Origin: Lachnospiraceae bacterium | GTDB lineage: Bacteria; Bacillota; Clostridia; Lachnospirales; Lachnospiraceae | Reading direction: 5' to 3' | DNA: 42,079 nucleotides | Assembly: GCA_024681985.1 (NCBI GenBank) | Contig: JAIKZU010000012.1 | Span: 1 to 42,079 of the forward strand | Shown: positions 15,524 to 26,468 of the stretch, one piece after another | Layout of the letters: each line of letters starts with the position of its first letter | Numbering within the stretch: position 1 is the first letter of the stretch | Notes under the pieces: model-generated | What the model was told of the DNA's origin: nothing | The model's input: only the letters and a program-made list of their open reading frames with translations | Databases searched by the model: none | Program-made: the position numbers and the translations under genes

Positions 15524-16269
15524 ATAATGCAGTTCTATTAGCATCCGCAGACGACATCGACTTTATGATACACGGCCTGTTCTCTTATGAATTATTTGGA
15601 CAGACTGTGTGGATCACCACATCTCATGTGTGTATTGCCATTGTCATGATGGTCCTGATCATTCTGGCCATCATCGCAAATCGCAAGATGGCAAAGGCCA
15701 CGGAGGTTCCGGACACTTTGCAGAATGTCATTGAGATCGTGGTAGAGTTTCTGGATGGTATCGTAAAAGGCTCCATGGGGTGGAGCGCACCGAAGTTCCG
15801 AAACTATATCGGGACCATCTTCCTGTTCATATTGTTATCCAATATTTCGGGAATCTTCGGGTTGCGGCCCCCTACGGCTGACTATGGTACCACGTTTGCC
15901 CTTGGTGTGATCACATTCTCGTTGATCCACATCAATCAGTTCAGATACAACAGCTTAAAGCAGATTTGGACGGATATGTGTTCGCCCCTTCCGCCCTGGC
16001 TTCCGATCTGGTTACCCATTAACCTGATCAGCGAGATCGCGGTACCCATCTCCTTAAGCTTGCGTCTCTTTGCAAACGTACTTTCAGGAACCGTTATGAT
16101 GGCGTTGGTATACGGATTGCTCAAAGCGATCGCCTACGTATGGCCGGCAGCATTGCATGTATACTTTGATCTGTTTTCCGGAGCGATTCAGACCTATGTA
16201 TTCTGTATGCTGACCATGACCTACATTTCCCAGCAGATGGGAGAAGAACCGATTAAACAACAAAATTAA
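15520..16269 (+). CDS. atpB: ATP synthase F0 subunit a
   Basis: 249 residues beginning at a GTG (15520) after GAGGAGGTGA. Five to six membrane helices are visible. The stator arginine is present in ISLSLRLFANVLSG (Arg182), next to the conserved Asn. Together with the c ring, subunit a forms the two half-channels for the coupling ion. The gene order a-c-b-delta-alpha-gamma-beta-epsilon is canonical. Confidence 0.97.
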   Translation: MNNAVLLASADDIDFMIHGLFSYELFGQTVWITTSHVCIAIVMMVLIILAIIANRKMAKATEVPDTLQNVIEIVVEFLDGIVKGSMGWSAPKFRNYIGTIFLFILLSNISGIFGLRPPTADYGTTFALGVITFSLIHINQFRYNSLKQIWTDMCSPLPPWLPIWLPINLISEIAVPISLSLRLFANVLSGTVMMALVYGLLKAIAYVWPAALHVYFDLFSGAIQTYVFCMLTMTYISQQMGEEPIKQQN

Positions 16270-16551
<282 letters not shown>

Positions 16552-16576
16552 GCACCGAAAGGAGTCGTTATAGCAG

Positions 16577-17092
16577 ATGGAAAGACTTTTTAATCTTGAT
16601 TTTCAGCTGCTCCACGACAGTGTGCTGCTTGCGATATCCGTATTTTTCCTGTTCCTTTTATTGTCCTATCTCTTGTTCAACCCGGTCCGCAAATTCATGC
16701 AGGATCGTACAGACAAGATCGCCGGAGAGTTAAAGGATGCGGAAAATGACAAGGAAGAAGCCGCAAAACTTCGCGCACAGTACGAGGAAAAGCTGAAGGC
16801 GATAGATAAAGAAGCGGACGAAATTTTGGCCGAGGCCAGAAAAAAGGCCCTTCAGAATGAAACCAAAATCGTAAACGAAGCCAAGGAAGAGGCCGCCCGC
16901 ATCATTGCAAACGCCCACGAACAGGTGGTGCTGGAGCAAAAGAAGGTGCAGGATGAGATGAAGCAGCAGATGATCACCGTTGCGGCACTCATGGCCCAGA
17001 AGGTGGTGTCTCGGAATATCGACACCACGTTGCAGGATTCTTTGGTGGACGAGACCTTGAAAGAAATGGGTGGTTCGACATGGCAAAACTAG
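16577..17092 (+). CDS. atpF: ATP synthase F0 subunit b
   Basis: 171 residues. One N-terminal membrane helix (about 14-36, ending FNPVRKFMQDR) is followed by a long, heavily charged coiled coil (about 40-140) typical of the peripheral stalk. VSRNIDTTLQDSLVDETL near the end matches the delta-binding tip. It overlaps atpH by 13 bp. Confidence 0.95.
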   Translation: MERLFNLDFQLLHDSVLLAISVFFLFLLLSYLLFNPVRKFMQDRTDKIAGELKDAENDKEEAAKLRAQYEEKLKAIDKEADEILAEARKKALQNETKIVNEAKEEAARIIANAHEQVVLEQKKVQDEMKQQMITVAALMAQKVVSRNIDTTLQDSLVDETLKEMGGSTWQN

Positions 17093-17643
17093 TAGAAAAT
17101 GTCTACGGCGATGCACTATTTGAACTCTCATTAAAGGAAAACAAGGTGGATGAGACCTACGAAGAGGTACAGGCGCTTTTGACCGTATTAAAGGGAAACG
17201 AAGACCTGACCCGGATGATGACTCATCCCCACATCAACAAAGAAGAAAAGCTTCAAGTAGTGGAGACCGTTTTCAAAGGAAAGATTTCTGACGAGATGAT
17301 CGGACTTATGCGAATGGTCATTGAAAAAGACCACTTTGGGCAGATGGAAGGTATTTTCAACTTTTTTACCGCAAAGGTCAAGGAGTACAAAAATATCGGT
17401 GTGGCATATGTGACCACGCCCCTGGAATTGTCCGATGCCAAAAAGAAGCAGGTGGAAGAGAGATTGCTGGAGACCACATCCTATGTCAGTTTCGAGATGC
17501 ATTACGATATCGACCCGACACTCATCGGCGGTATGGTGATCCGGATCGGAGACCGGGTGGTGGATTCCTCGATCCGCACGAAGCTCTATCATCTGTCAAA
17601 AGAAATGTCAAACGTACAGTTGCCCTCCGCAAGCAATGCATAG
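17080..17643 (+). CDS. atpH: ATP synthase F1 subunit delta
   Basis: 187 residues. The N-terminal helical bundle (YGDALFELSLKENKVDETYEE) binds the top of alpha. The C-terminal part, with PTLIGGMVIRIGDRVVDSSIRTKL, is the family signature that contacts subunit b. The start lies inside atpF, which indicates coupled translation. Confidence 0.95.
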   Translation: MAKLVENVYGDALFELSLKENKVDETYEEVQALLTVLKGNEDLTRMMTHPHINKEEKLQVVETVFKGKISDEMIGLMRMVIEKDHFGQMEGIFNFFTAKVKEYKNIGVAYVTTPLELSDAKKKQVEERLLETTSYVSFEMHYDIDPTLIGGMVIRIGDRVVDSSIRTKLYHLSKEMSNVQLPSASNA

Positions 17644-17690
17644 GTTGGCTGTAGCAGCAGGAAATGAACAAAGTGAGGTGAAAGCACTCC

Positions 17691-19199
17691 ATGAATTTAA
17701 AACCGGAAGAGATTAGCTCTGTGATTCAGAGTCAAATGAAGAGATACGCCTCCGATCTGGAAGTCTCCGATGTGGGTACCGTCATTCAGGTGGCGGATGG
17801 AATCGCCCGTATCCACGGCCTGGAGAAGGCAATGCAGGGAGAACTTCTGGAATTCCCGGGTGAAGTATACGGAATGGTATTAAACCTGGAGGAGGACAAT
17901 GTCGGAGCCGTTCTCTTAGGAAACAGCAAAAACATCAACGAAGGCGATACCGTAAAAACCACCGGTCGTGTGGTTGAGGTTCCCGTAGGCGATGCGCTTT
18001 TGGGCAGAGTCGTAAATGCTCTGGGACAGCCCATCGACGGAAAGGGTCCCATCGAGACCAGCAGCTTCCGTCAGATCGAGCGTGTGGCACACGGCGTGAT
18101 CGCCAGAAAGTCCGTAGATACGCCTTTGCAGACAGGTATCAAGGCTATCGATTCCATGATCCCCATCGGACGCGGACAAAGAGAGTTGATCATCGGTGAC
18201 AAGCAGACCGGAAAGACGGCCATTGCCATCGATACCATCATCAATCAAAAAGGACAGGGCGTAAAATGTATCTACGTTGCCATCGGACAGAAGGCATCCA
18301 CCGTAGCGGCCCTGGTGAAAACATTAGAAGAATTCGGCGCCATGAGCTATACCACCGTGGTCGCTTCCACGGCCAGTGAGCTGGCACCGTTGCAGTACAT
18401 TGCACCCTATGCCGGATGTGCGATGGGTGAAGAGTGGATGGAGAGCGGCCAGGACGTGCTCATCATTTACGATGACTTGAGTAAGCATGCTACCGCATAT
18501 CGTACACTTTCCCTTCTGCTTCGTCGTCCCCCGGGACGTGAGGCATATCCCGGTGATGTATTCTATCTGCACTCCAGACTGTTGGAGCGTGCAGCGCGTT
18601 TGTCCGATGACTTGGGTGGCGGATCCCTGACGGCCCTTCCCATCATCGAGACCCAGGCAGGTGACGTTTCTGCGTACATTCCCACAAACGTTATCTCCAT
18701 CACCGACGGACAGATCTACCTGGAGACGGATGCCTTCAACGCAGGTCAGCGCCCGGCTATCAATGCGGGTCTTTCCGTATCCCGTGTAGGTGGTTCCGCG
18801 CAGATCAAAGCTATGAAAAAGATCGCGGCACCCATCCGTACCGAGCTGGCGCAGTACAGAGAGTTGGCGGCATTTGCGCAGTTCGGATCCGAACTGGACA
18901 AAGATACCGCCGAGACACTGGCACAGGGCGAGAGAGTACAGGAGATCTTAAAACAGCCGCAGTATAAGCCCATGCCGGTAGAAGACCAGATCCTGATCAT
19001 CTATGCAGCGACCCAGAAGTACTTGTTGGATATTCCCACAAGCAGGATCCTGGAATTCGAATCCGCACTTTTCGAGCATGTAAAGACCAAGTATCCCGAG
19101 ATCCCCGAATCCATCCGTGAAAAGAAGGTTCTGGAAGAGGATATGGAAAAGAAACTGATCACAGCCATCAATGAAGCAAAGGAAGCATTCCTCAAATAG
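17691..19199 (+). CDS. atpA: ATP synthase F1 subunit alpha
   Basis: 502 residues, the standard length. The P-loop GDKQTGKT spans residues 169-176 and the conserved Arg finger region is in [17 protein letters not shown]. The N-terminal beta barrel, nucleotide domain and C-terminal helical domain are complete. It is the non-catalytic nucleotide-binding subunit of the F1 hexamer. Confidence 0.98.
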   Translation: MNLKPEEISSVIQSQMKRYASDLEVSDVGTVIQVADGIARIHGLEKAMQGELLEFPGEVYGMVLNLEEDNVGAVLLGNSKNINEGDTVKTTGRVVEVPVGDALLGRVVNALGQPIDGKGPIETSSFRQIERVAHGVIARKSVDTPLQTGIKAIDSMIPIGRGQRELIIGDKQTGKTAIAIDTIINQKGQGVKCIYVAIGQKASTVAALVKTLEEFGAMSYTTVVASTASELAPLQYIAPYAGCAMGEEWMESGQDVLIIYDDLSKHATAYRTLSLLLRRPPGREAYPGDVFYLHSRLLERAARLSDDLGGGSLTALPIIETQAGDVSAYIPTNVISITDGQIYLETDAFNAGQRPAINAGLSVSRVGGSAQIKAMKKIAAPIRTELAQYRELAAFAQFGSELDKDTAETLAQGERVQEILKQPQYKPMPVEDQILIIYAATQKYLLDIPTSRILEFESALFEHVKTKYPEIPESIREKKVLEEDMEKKLITAINEAKEAFLK

Positions 19200-19241
19200 G
19201 ATGGCCGGATCGGAATATGTTAGAAAGGTGGTGGATAAGCA

Positions 19242-20105
19242 ATGGCCTCAATGAGAGACATCAAAAGGCGTAGAACGAGTATCTCGAGCACGCAGCAGAT
19301 CACAAAGGCAATGAAGCTTGTTTCCACCGTGAAACTGCAAAAGGCAAAATCCCACGCAGAGAGCACGACGCCCTACTTCAATTATATGTACAACACCGTC
19401 TGCTCCATGCTGTTAAAGACAAAGAACATTCATCATCCCTACCTGGAGAAGCGGGAGGAAGGAAAAAAGGCGGTCATCGTCATTTCTTCCAACCGGGGAC
19501 TAGCGGGAGGCTATAACTCCAACATTGTAAAGCTGATCCGGGATGACGAGCGTTTTACGCCGGAAAACAGTGTGATGTACTGCATCGGACACAAGGCGAT
19601 GGAGGGCCTGACCCACAGAGGATACGTGGTAGGATGCGACGAATCCGATGTGATGGAAGCTCCCACCTACGAGGATGCAGCCCGGGTTTGCGGAATGCTT
19701 TTGGAAGCCTATGCTGCCGGAGAGATCTCAGAGATTCATCTGGCGTATACACATTTTAAAAACACCGTTGTTCACGTTCCCACTATGTTGCAGCTTCTGC
19801 CCGTTGACATCACGGCAGAGGAGCAGGAGGAGACGGCATCGGACAACGTACTTATGAATTTCGAGCCTAATGCGGAGGAAGCGATCAATATGATCATTCC
19901 GAAGTATGTAACCAGCCTGCTCTACGGCGCCCTGATCGAGGCAGTAGCCAGTGAGAACGGAGCGAGAATGCAGGCGATGGATTCGGCGACATCCAATGCC
20001 GAGGAGATGATCGACAAACTGACCCTGTCGTACAACCGTGCCCGTCAGGGATCGATCACCCAGGAGCTGACAGAGATTATCGCCGGAGCCGAAGCGATAT
20101 CATGA
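19242..20105 (+). CDS. atpG: ATP synthase F1 subunit gamma
   Basis: 287 residues. The N-terminal helix MASMRDIKRRRTSISSTQQI and the C-terminal helix with AMDSATSNAEEMIDKL form the rotating shaft. The central Rossmann-like domain has SSNRGLAGGYNSN. The ribosome site is AGAAAGGTGGTGG before the ATG. Confidence 0.97.
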   Translation: MASMRDIKRRRTSISSTQQITKAMKLVSTVKLQKAKSHAESTTPYFNYMYNTVCSMLLKTKNIHHPYLEKREEGKKAVIVISSNRGLAGGYNSNIVKLIRDDERFTPENSVMYCIGHKAMEGLTHRGYVVGCDESDVMEAPTYEDAARVCGMLLEAYAAGEISEIHLAYTHFKNTVVHVPTMLQLLPVDITAEEQEETASDNVLMNFEPNAEEAINMIIPKYVTSLLYGALIEAVASENGARMQAMDSATSNAEEMIDKLTLSYNRARQGSITQELTEIIAGAEAIS

Positions 20106-20118
20106 TACGACACAAAGA

Positions 20119-20141
20119 ATACGAGGCCCGTAGCCGAGTAT
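20119..20141 (+). other. Intercistronic hairpin between atpG and atpD
   Basis: ATAC-GA-GGC (20119-20127) pairs with GCC-GA-GTAT (20133-20141) around a CCGTA loop. Two opposed GA steps form tandem G-A mismatches, a stable RNA element. No T-run follows, so it is not a terminator. It lies in the longest gap of the atp operon (99 bp) and could mark an RNA processing or stability site. That role is inferred. Confidence 0.35.
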
Positions 20142-20195
20142 CTTTGGTGGAATTCATCTTCGGTTAGAAGTAATAAAATGCAAGTAAAGGAGTGA

Positions 20196-21596
<1,401 letters not shown>

Positions 21597-21608
21597 AAGG
21601 GAGTTGCT

Positions 21609-22010
21609 ATGGCAGATAACAACTTCAAGGTGGAGATCATCACGCCGGACCGAATCTTCTACAGCGGTGACGCATCCATGGTGGAATTCAATACTACCGA
21701 AGGAGAGATCGGTGTGTACAAAAACCACGTGCCCACTACGGTTGTTTTAGCCCCCGGTGTCGTGACCATTCACGAAGAGGGCGAGAACAAAAAAGCAGCG
21801 GTGCATTCCGGATTTGCGGAGATCTTAAACGAAAAGGTGACACTTCTGGCAGAGATCGCCGAGTGGCCCGATGAGATCGACGTGGAGCGTGCCAAGGCAG
21901 CGGAAGCCCGTGCGAATGAGCGTATCTCCAGAAAGGATGCTGACGTAGACTTAAAGAGAGCGGAGCTGGCATTACGGCGTTCTCTGGTCCGACAGAGTCT
22001 CATCGGCTGA
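21609..22010 (+). CDS. atpC: ATP synthase F1 subunit epsilon
   Basis: 133 residues. The N-terminal beta sandwich (FKVEIITPDRIFYSGDASMVEF, GEIGVYKNHVPTT, FAEILNEKVTLLAE) and the two C-terminal helices (from about 90) are both present. The helices regulate rotation in many bacteria. It is last in the operon and is followed by a strong terminator. Confidence 0.96.
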   Translation: MADNNFKVEIITPDRIFYSGDASMVEFNTTEGEIGVYKNHVPTTVVLAPGVVTIHEEGENKKAAVHSGFAEILNEKVTLLAEIAEWPDEIDVERAKAAEARANERISRKDADVDLKRAELALRRSLVRQSLIG

Positions 22011-22032
22011 GAAAAGCAAAACATATGATCAT

Positions 22033-22069
22033 AAAACGGATACAGGATCGGTTCTGTATCCGTTTTTTT
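22033..22069 (+). terminator. Terminator of the ATP synthase operon
   Basis: aaaacggatacag (22033-22045) pairs perfectly with ctgtatccgtttt (22054-22066) around an 8-base loop, followed by TTT. Confidence 0.9.
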
Positions 22070-22093
22070 ATGGCGCTCAAGGGTAAAATATGA

Positions 22094-22099
22094 TATAAC
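22094..22099 (+). promoter_or_regulatory. Candidate extended -10 ahead of the DUF6020-like gene
   Basis: TGA-TATAAC forms an extended -10 box 38 bases before the ATG at 22137. No clear -35 was found. Confidence 0.35.
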
Positions 22100-22136
22100 G
22101 GTCGCAAGCGACTGTAAACAGAAAGAAAAGAACTAC

Positions 22137-24059
22137 ATGGATTTTAAAGGATTTGACCGGAAAAAGGGAATGCTCTCCCTCATATTGGCGGTGCTTACGG
22201 CTGTGGGCATGAAGGTTTCCTTCTTGCGGAAACTGACGGAAGTGAACAGCCCGGACATCGATCTGTTGAATGAAAAGATGGTATTTTTCCGCCTGCTGTA
22301 TCGTTCCATGCCTTCCAATAAGTTGCAGCTGGCATTGATGATCCTTGCCATCTGGTTGCTGATATATATAGGGTTATCCATAGAAATTACAGGAAAAGAC
22401 CGCTTTATTTATTCCTGCGTGGCAGCATTATTCGCTTCCACACAGCTCATCGCCCAGGCTCTGCGCCGTACCGGACAGTGGGAAGTGCTGTATTTCCTGC
22501 CGATCCAGCGGATACGCGTACTGATCCGCGGGATTTCCCTTGCCATCGTGGTATATTTCATCCTAAAGGATGCTCTGTTCTTTGCAGAGAAGCTCCTGGT
22601 ACAGGAGAAAAGGGAAGGTTCCCAGGAAAGCCACATCAATCCGCTTATGATACTGGGATTTGCCACTATGATCTTCTTGGCGTGGCTGCCTTACTTCAGA
22701 TATTTCTATCCCGGCACCTCCAATGAGGATACGGTGATCATGATCATGGAGTACTTTCATGTGCCCAGCTATATACAGAAGCTTTCTCCGGTGCAGGGAG
22801 AGGATATCTTTATCACGAATCACCACCCATATCTGCTGATCCTATTATTCGGTCGATTTGTGAAGCTTGGTCTCGATCTGGGGGACATCCGCCTCGGCAT
22901 AGCGATCTATACCCTTTTGCACATGGTGTTTTTAGCCTGTGTTTTCGCGGTTTCCCTGACGTATCTTTATCATGTGGGAGTTTCCAAAAAGCGGACGATC
23001 GCGCTGCTGTTTCTGCTGATGTTTTTCCCCATCTTTCCCCTTTATGCCATCTGCATGGTAAAAGACACGATCTACGGAGCCTTATGTCTGCTCTTTATGA
23101 TGCTGATGGATGCTATGGTGCGCAGCCACGGAGAGATCCTGGAGAAACCCTGGTTTATGATCTGCCTGTTTTTGGACGAAGGCCTCATGTTGCTGACGAA
23201 AGTGTATGCGATCTACCTACTTGCCATCATTGGAGTGGCATGTCTACTGCATTATAAGAAACAGTGGCTCAGGCTCTGTGTGACCTTTGCCGTACCCATG
23301 ATCCTGTTTCAGTTTTTGTATTTAAACACTCTGCTTCCGGCATTAAATGTAGCGCCGGGAGGCGCGCAGGAGGCACTTTCCGTTCCCTTCCAGCAGACGG
23401 CACGTTATGTGACGGAGTATCCGGAGGAAGTGACGAAAAAAGAGCAGAAGGCATTGGATGCCATCATCAAATATAAATACTGGACAAAGTGTTATAACCC
23501 CAAACTGTCCGATGATCTGAAAGCCCGGTATGACCAGGAAGCTACGAAGGAGGATCTGAGGGCCTACTTTGCTGCCTGGTGGCAGATGTTCAAAAAACAT
23601 CCCGGGGTGTACTTCGAGGCCACTTTGCACAACACCTATGAATACTACGACATCAACAAGATCTCGTCTTTGGTCTACTATGAATGGAATACGTACCTTT
23701 TGGATCATCCGAAGCTCTATGCGGATGAAGACTATCTGACGGTGACCCATGACGAAGAGACGGCGCCGGATCGATATGTCCTGCATCAGCTGGTTTTGAT
23801 CATGGAAAAAGTACCGATATTGAACCTGTTTGCCGCCGTAGGACTTTTGCCGTGGCTGATCATTTTCATGCTGCTGCTGAACAGAAGGAGAGGATTGCGG
23901 GAGTACGACCCGGTATTGCTGCTACCCATCATCACCTTCCTCATCTGTCTGACATCTCCGGATAACGGAAATTATCGGTACATCATACCCATCATGTTCG
24001 GCCTGCCCTTTTTGTTTCTGCTCGTATTCCTGCCGAAGGAAGGGGGGAAAAACAGCTGA
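22137..24059 (+). CDS. Large polytopic membrane protein, DUF6020-like (GT-C glycosyltransferase architecture)
   Basis: 640 residues with roughly 12 to 13 hydrophobic segments and a soluble outer domain near residues 420-560. The outer loop after an early helix carries FYPGTSNEDTVIMIMEYFH; an acidic pair in this first large loop (here Glu-Asp) is the usual catalytic site of GT-C enzymes that use polyprenyl-phosphate sugars. I recognise the family as DUF6020 by general pattern. It overlaps the next gene by one base (TGATG), so it is translated with the phosphoglycerol transferase. A role in decorating a surface polymer is inferred from that pairing. Confidence 0.7.
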   Translation: MDFKGFDRKKGMLSLILAVLTAVGMKVSFLRKLTEVNSPDIDLLNEKMVFFRLLYRSMPSNKLQLALMILAIWLLIYIGLSIEITGKDRFIYSCVAALFASTQLIAQALRRTGQWEVLYFLPIQRIRVLIRGISLAIVVYFILKDALFFAEKLLVQEKREGSQESHINPLMILGFATMIFLAWLPYFRYFYPGTSNEDTVIMIMEYFHVPSYIQKLSPVQGEDIFITNHHPYLLILLFGRFVKLGLDLGDIRLGIAIYTLLHMVFLACVFAVSLTYLYHVGVSKKRTIALLFLLMFFPIFPLYAICMVKDTIYGALCLLFMMLMDAMVRSHGEILEKPWFMICLFLDEGLMLLTKVYAIYLLAIIGVACLLHYKKQWLRLCVTFAVPMILFQFLYLNTLLPALNVAPGGAQEALSVPFQQTARYVTEYPEEVTKKEQKALDAIIKYKYWTKCYNPKLSDDLKARYDQEATKEDLRAYFAAWWQMFKKHPGVYFEATLHNTYEYYDINKISSLVYYEWNTYLLDHPKLYADEDYLTVTHDEETAPDRYVLHQLVLIMEKVPILNLFAAVGLLPWLIIFMLLLNRRRGLREYDPVLLLPIITFLICLTSPDNGNYRYIIPIMFGLPFLFLLVFLPKEGGKNS

Positions 24060-25558
24060 TGAAACAAAGGAAACGGCAATTTGTGGCAGAAATCGTAAAG
24101 CTTGTCCTAACGGCATTCTTTGTGTTGTTGTTTTTCTCCGAGGTCTGGGGATACCGGAACTGGGACAGCATGACCTGGGAGGAATTGGTGTTCCAGATGC
24201 ACACCCTGGAGGGCACAGGGGGAGGCATGGTGGAACGATACTTCAGAGAAGCTTTTGCTCCGGCAGCGGCAGTATTTTCGCTGATATTGGTATTCTTTTT
24301 TACAATCAAGATCCGGAAAAAGGATCATCGACGGTTTTCAGGAATGGCGGTCCTCGTCAGTTTGATTCTCTGCGGGTTCATGACCGTATTTTTCGGACAC
24401 AGTCTGGGGCTGTTCCGCTACTATAAGGGCTCCGCATCAAAGGAACTCACCGGTGTTTTGGGTGAAAAAGAGTTTATCGAATACTACTATGTGGATCCGG
24501 CGGAGGTGGAAATATCTTTTCCCGAAAAAAAGAGAAATTTGATCTACATCTTTATGGAATCCATGGAGATGACCTATGGGGACCCTTCCGTAGGTGGGGA
24601 TTTTGATGAGAATGTGATACCGGAACTGACGGAACTGGGACTCTCCGGGGATGACTTTTCGGAGCCCGGGAGATTAAACGGTGCGGTGGTCTATAATGGA
24701 ACCAACTGGACCATGGCGGGGATGTTTGCCCAGTCTACGGGGCTGCCTTTAAAGGTCCCCACTGACCTGGTGAACCATTTGGATCTGGTGGAGGAGTTCT
24801 TTCCGTCGGTTACCGCATTGGGAGATATTCTGGAAAAAGAAGGATATCACAACGAGCTTTTGGTGGGATCCTACGGTGACTTCGGCGGCAGGGAGAACTA
24901 CTACCGGCACCACGGGGATTACGAGATCTACGATCTGCGGACAGCCTATGAAAACGGGGATGTACCAAAGGATTACTATGTCTGGTGGGGCATTGAGGAC
25001 AAAAAGTTGTTCCGCACTGCCCGGAGACAGATCCTTCGTCTGGCGGATGAGGAGAAGCCTTTTGCCTTGACCCTTTTGACGGCGGATACCCATTTCGAAG
25101 ACGGTTATCTTTGCGAAGATTGCGAGGATGATTTCAAGGAGAACGACTATGCGGATGTCATGCATTGTTCCGGCAAGCGGGTGTCCAATTTCGTAAAATG
25201 GATCATGACACAGGATTTCTACGAAAATACCACCATCGTTATCTGCGGGGATCACCTGACCATGGATACGGATTTCTGTGACGATGTGGATGCGGATTAT
25301 CAGCGCCGGACCTATATGACCATTTTAAACTCCGCTGCAGGAGAAAAGGATCGTTACAGAGAATACTCTACGCTGGATATGTACCCCACCACTTTGGCGG
25401 CCATGGGAGCAGATATCGAGGGAGAAAAACTTGGACTGGGTGTCAATCTCTATTCCCGGGAAGCGACGCTGACAGAAAAATATGGCTATGAGAATGTAGA
25501 AAAACTGTTATCGGAAAAATCTCCCTTTATGGGGAAACTGTCCGGATTGGGAGAATGA
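24059..25558 (+). CDS. Membrane phosphoglycerol transferase / LTA synthase-like sulfatase-fold enzyme
   Basis: 499 residues. Three membrane helices (about 10-28, 66-84, 95-113) lead to an outer alkaline-phosphatase-fold domain. LIYIFMESME gives metal-ligand Glu167, and NGTNWTMAGM places Thr218 as nucleophile. The NWT(I/M)AGM form is closer to OpgB/MdoB than to Staphylococcus LtaS. TADTHF and CGDHLTM supply later metal ligands. Such enzymes move glycerol-phosphate from phosphatidylglycerol to a glycan or lipid anchor outside the membrane. Three helices are fewer than the five of LtaS, so a teichoic-like product is possible but not certain. Confidence 0.85.
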   Translation: MKQRKRQFVAEIVKLVLTAFFVLLFFSEVWGYRNWDSMTWEELVFQMHTLEGTGGGMVERYFREAFAPAAAVFSLILVFFFTIKIRKKDHRRFSGMAVLVSLILCGFMTVFFGHSLGLFRYYKGSASKELTGVLGEKEFIEYYYVDPAEVEISFPEKKRNLIYIFMESMEMTYGDPSVGGDFDENVIPELTELGLSGDDFSEPGRLNGAVVYNGTNWTMAGMFAQSTGLPLKVPTDLVNHLDLVEEFFPSVTALGDILEKEGYHNELLVGSYGDFGGRENYYRHHGDYEIYDLRTAYENGDVPKDYYVWWGIEDKKLFRTARRQILRLADEEKPFALTLLTADTHFEDGYLCEDCEDDFKENDYADVMHCSGKRVSNFVKWIMTQDFYENTTIVICGDHLTMDTDFCDDVDADYQRRTYMTILNSAAGEKDRYREYSTLDMYPTTLAAMGADIEGEKLGLGVNLYSREATLTEKYGYENVEKLLSEKSPFMGKLSGLGE

Positions 25559-25614
25559 TGCAGACCTTCGAGGGTGGAGGAAAAGCAAGTTCAAAATGAG
25601 AAGCCGAAAAATGA

Positions 25615-25642
25615 TTACATCGTAAGAAAAGCGTGGTATAAT
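25615..25642 (+). promoter_or_regulatory. Promoter of the small coiled-coil gene
   Basis: TTACAT (25615-25620), 16-base spacer, TATAAT (25637-25642), 33 bases before the start codon. Confidence 0.75.
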
Positions 25643-25675
25643 GGGCTTACTCGTGTATGAAGGGGGTAATGTATT

Positions 25676-25888
25676 TTGAACGATAGACAGATCACAAACA
25701 AAGAAGCCATTGATGACTTAAAGTTTCGGCTGCAGAAGATACAGACGGAAAAGGCCCGCTTGGAGGATGACCTCTCCCGTATCAATGGGGAGGAAAAACT
25801 GATCCTGCAGCAGCTTGCTCAGTTCTCGGATGAGAAGTACGAAAGTGACATGCTGGAGCTGGTCTATCAACAGAGAAAGCGCTTGTAA
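25676..25888 (+). CDS. Small coiled-coil protein of unknown function
   Basis: 70 residues beginning at a TTG that lies 9 bases after AGGGGG; no ATG occurs in frame until residue 60, so the TTG is well supported. Nearly the whole chain is a charged heptad-like helix (AIDDLKFRLQKIQTEKARL, then EDDLSRINGEEKLILQQLA). It has its own promoter and terminator. I do not recognise a family. Its shape recalls small oligomeric scaffold or GreA/DksA-like helical hairpins, but no conserved acidic tip is evident. Confidence 0.7.
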   Translation: MNDRQITNKEAIDDLKFRLQKIQTEKARLEDDLSRINGEEKLILQQLAQFSDEKYESDMLELVYQQRKRL

Positions 25889-25890
25889 AA

Positions 25891-25941
25891 AAAAGAGAGA
25901 CAGGGGGACGTTGATATGATATGCTCCCTGTCTCTTTTTTT
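25891..25941. terminator. Bidirectional terminator between the coiled-coil gene and greA
   Basis: gagacaggg (25897-25905) pairs with ccctgtctc (25926-25934). A T-run of seven follows on plus, and the A-run on the left becomes a T-run on minus. The greA stop codon overlaps its right edge. Confidence 0.85.
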
Positions 25942-26443
25942 AATACTTACGTATGGTATCTTCTTCATCGTTGGTGGACTGATCCAACGCGGTGATCTTT
26001 ATGTCGTAGGAGTCGCCTCCCGGTAGACTGACCTTTACGGTCTCGCCCACTTTATGTCCTAATAGAGCCTGTCCCACGGGGGATTCGTTGGAGATCTTTC
26101 CCTGTAAAGAGTTGCCTCGGATGGAGGTGACGATCTTTACAGTCTGCTCCATGTCATCCTCGGGAATATAAAAGGTGACGGTATTATTCAGGCTGACCAC
26201 CCCGTCTTTGCCGGTGTCGTCGATCAAGGTGGCGTTTTTTAGCATATTCTCCAGATAGCGGATACGGCTTTCATTCTGGTTTTTCTCCCGCTTGGCAGCG
26301 TAGTATTCGAAGTTCTCCGACAGGTCACCGTGGGAGCGGGCCTCCTTTAAGTCGGCGATGAGTTTCGGACGCTGCACCAGGATCCGGTCGTCGATCTCCG
26401 CCTGTATTTTTTCCATGTCTGTTTTTGTCAGTTGTTCACCCAT
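25940..26443 (-). CDS. greA: Transcription elongation factor GreA
   Basis: 167 residues. The N-terminal helical hairpin carries the acidic tip HGDLSENFEYYAAKR that reaches the RNA polymerase active site. The C-terminal FKBP-like domain has SPVGQALLGHKVGETV. It rescues backtracked polymerase by stimulating transcript cleavage. The start has AGGAAG about 9 bases upstream. The transcript appears to start near 26669, giving a leader of over 200 nt that contains a 190-bp palindrome. The acidic C-terminal tail (DQSTNDEEDTIRKY) is slightly long. Confidence 0.95.
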   Translation of the reverse strand: MGEQLTKTDMEKIQAEIDDRILVQRPKLIADLKEARSHGDLSENFEYYAAKREKNQNESRIRYLENMLKNATLIDDTGKDGVVSLNNTVTFYIPEDDMEQTVKIVTSIRGNSLQGKISNESPVGQALLGHKVGETVKVSLPGGDSYDIKITALDQSTNDEEDTIRKY

Positions 26444-26468
26444 GATATTATTCTTCCTATAATTTTAC

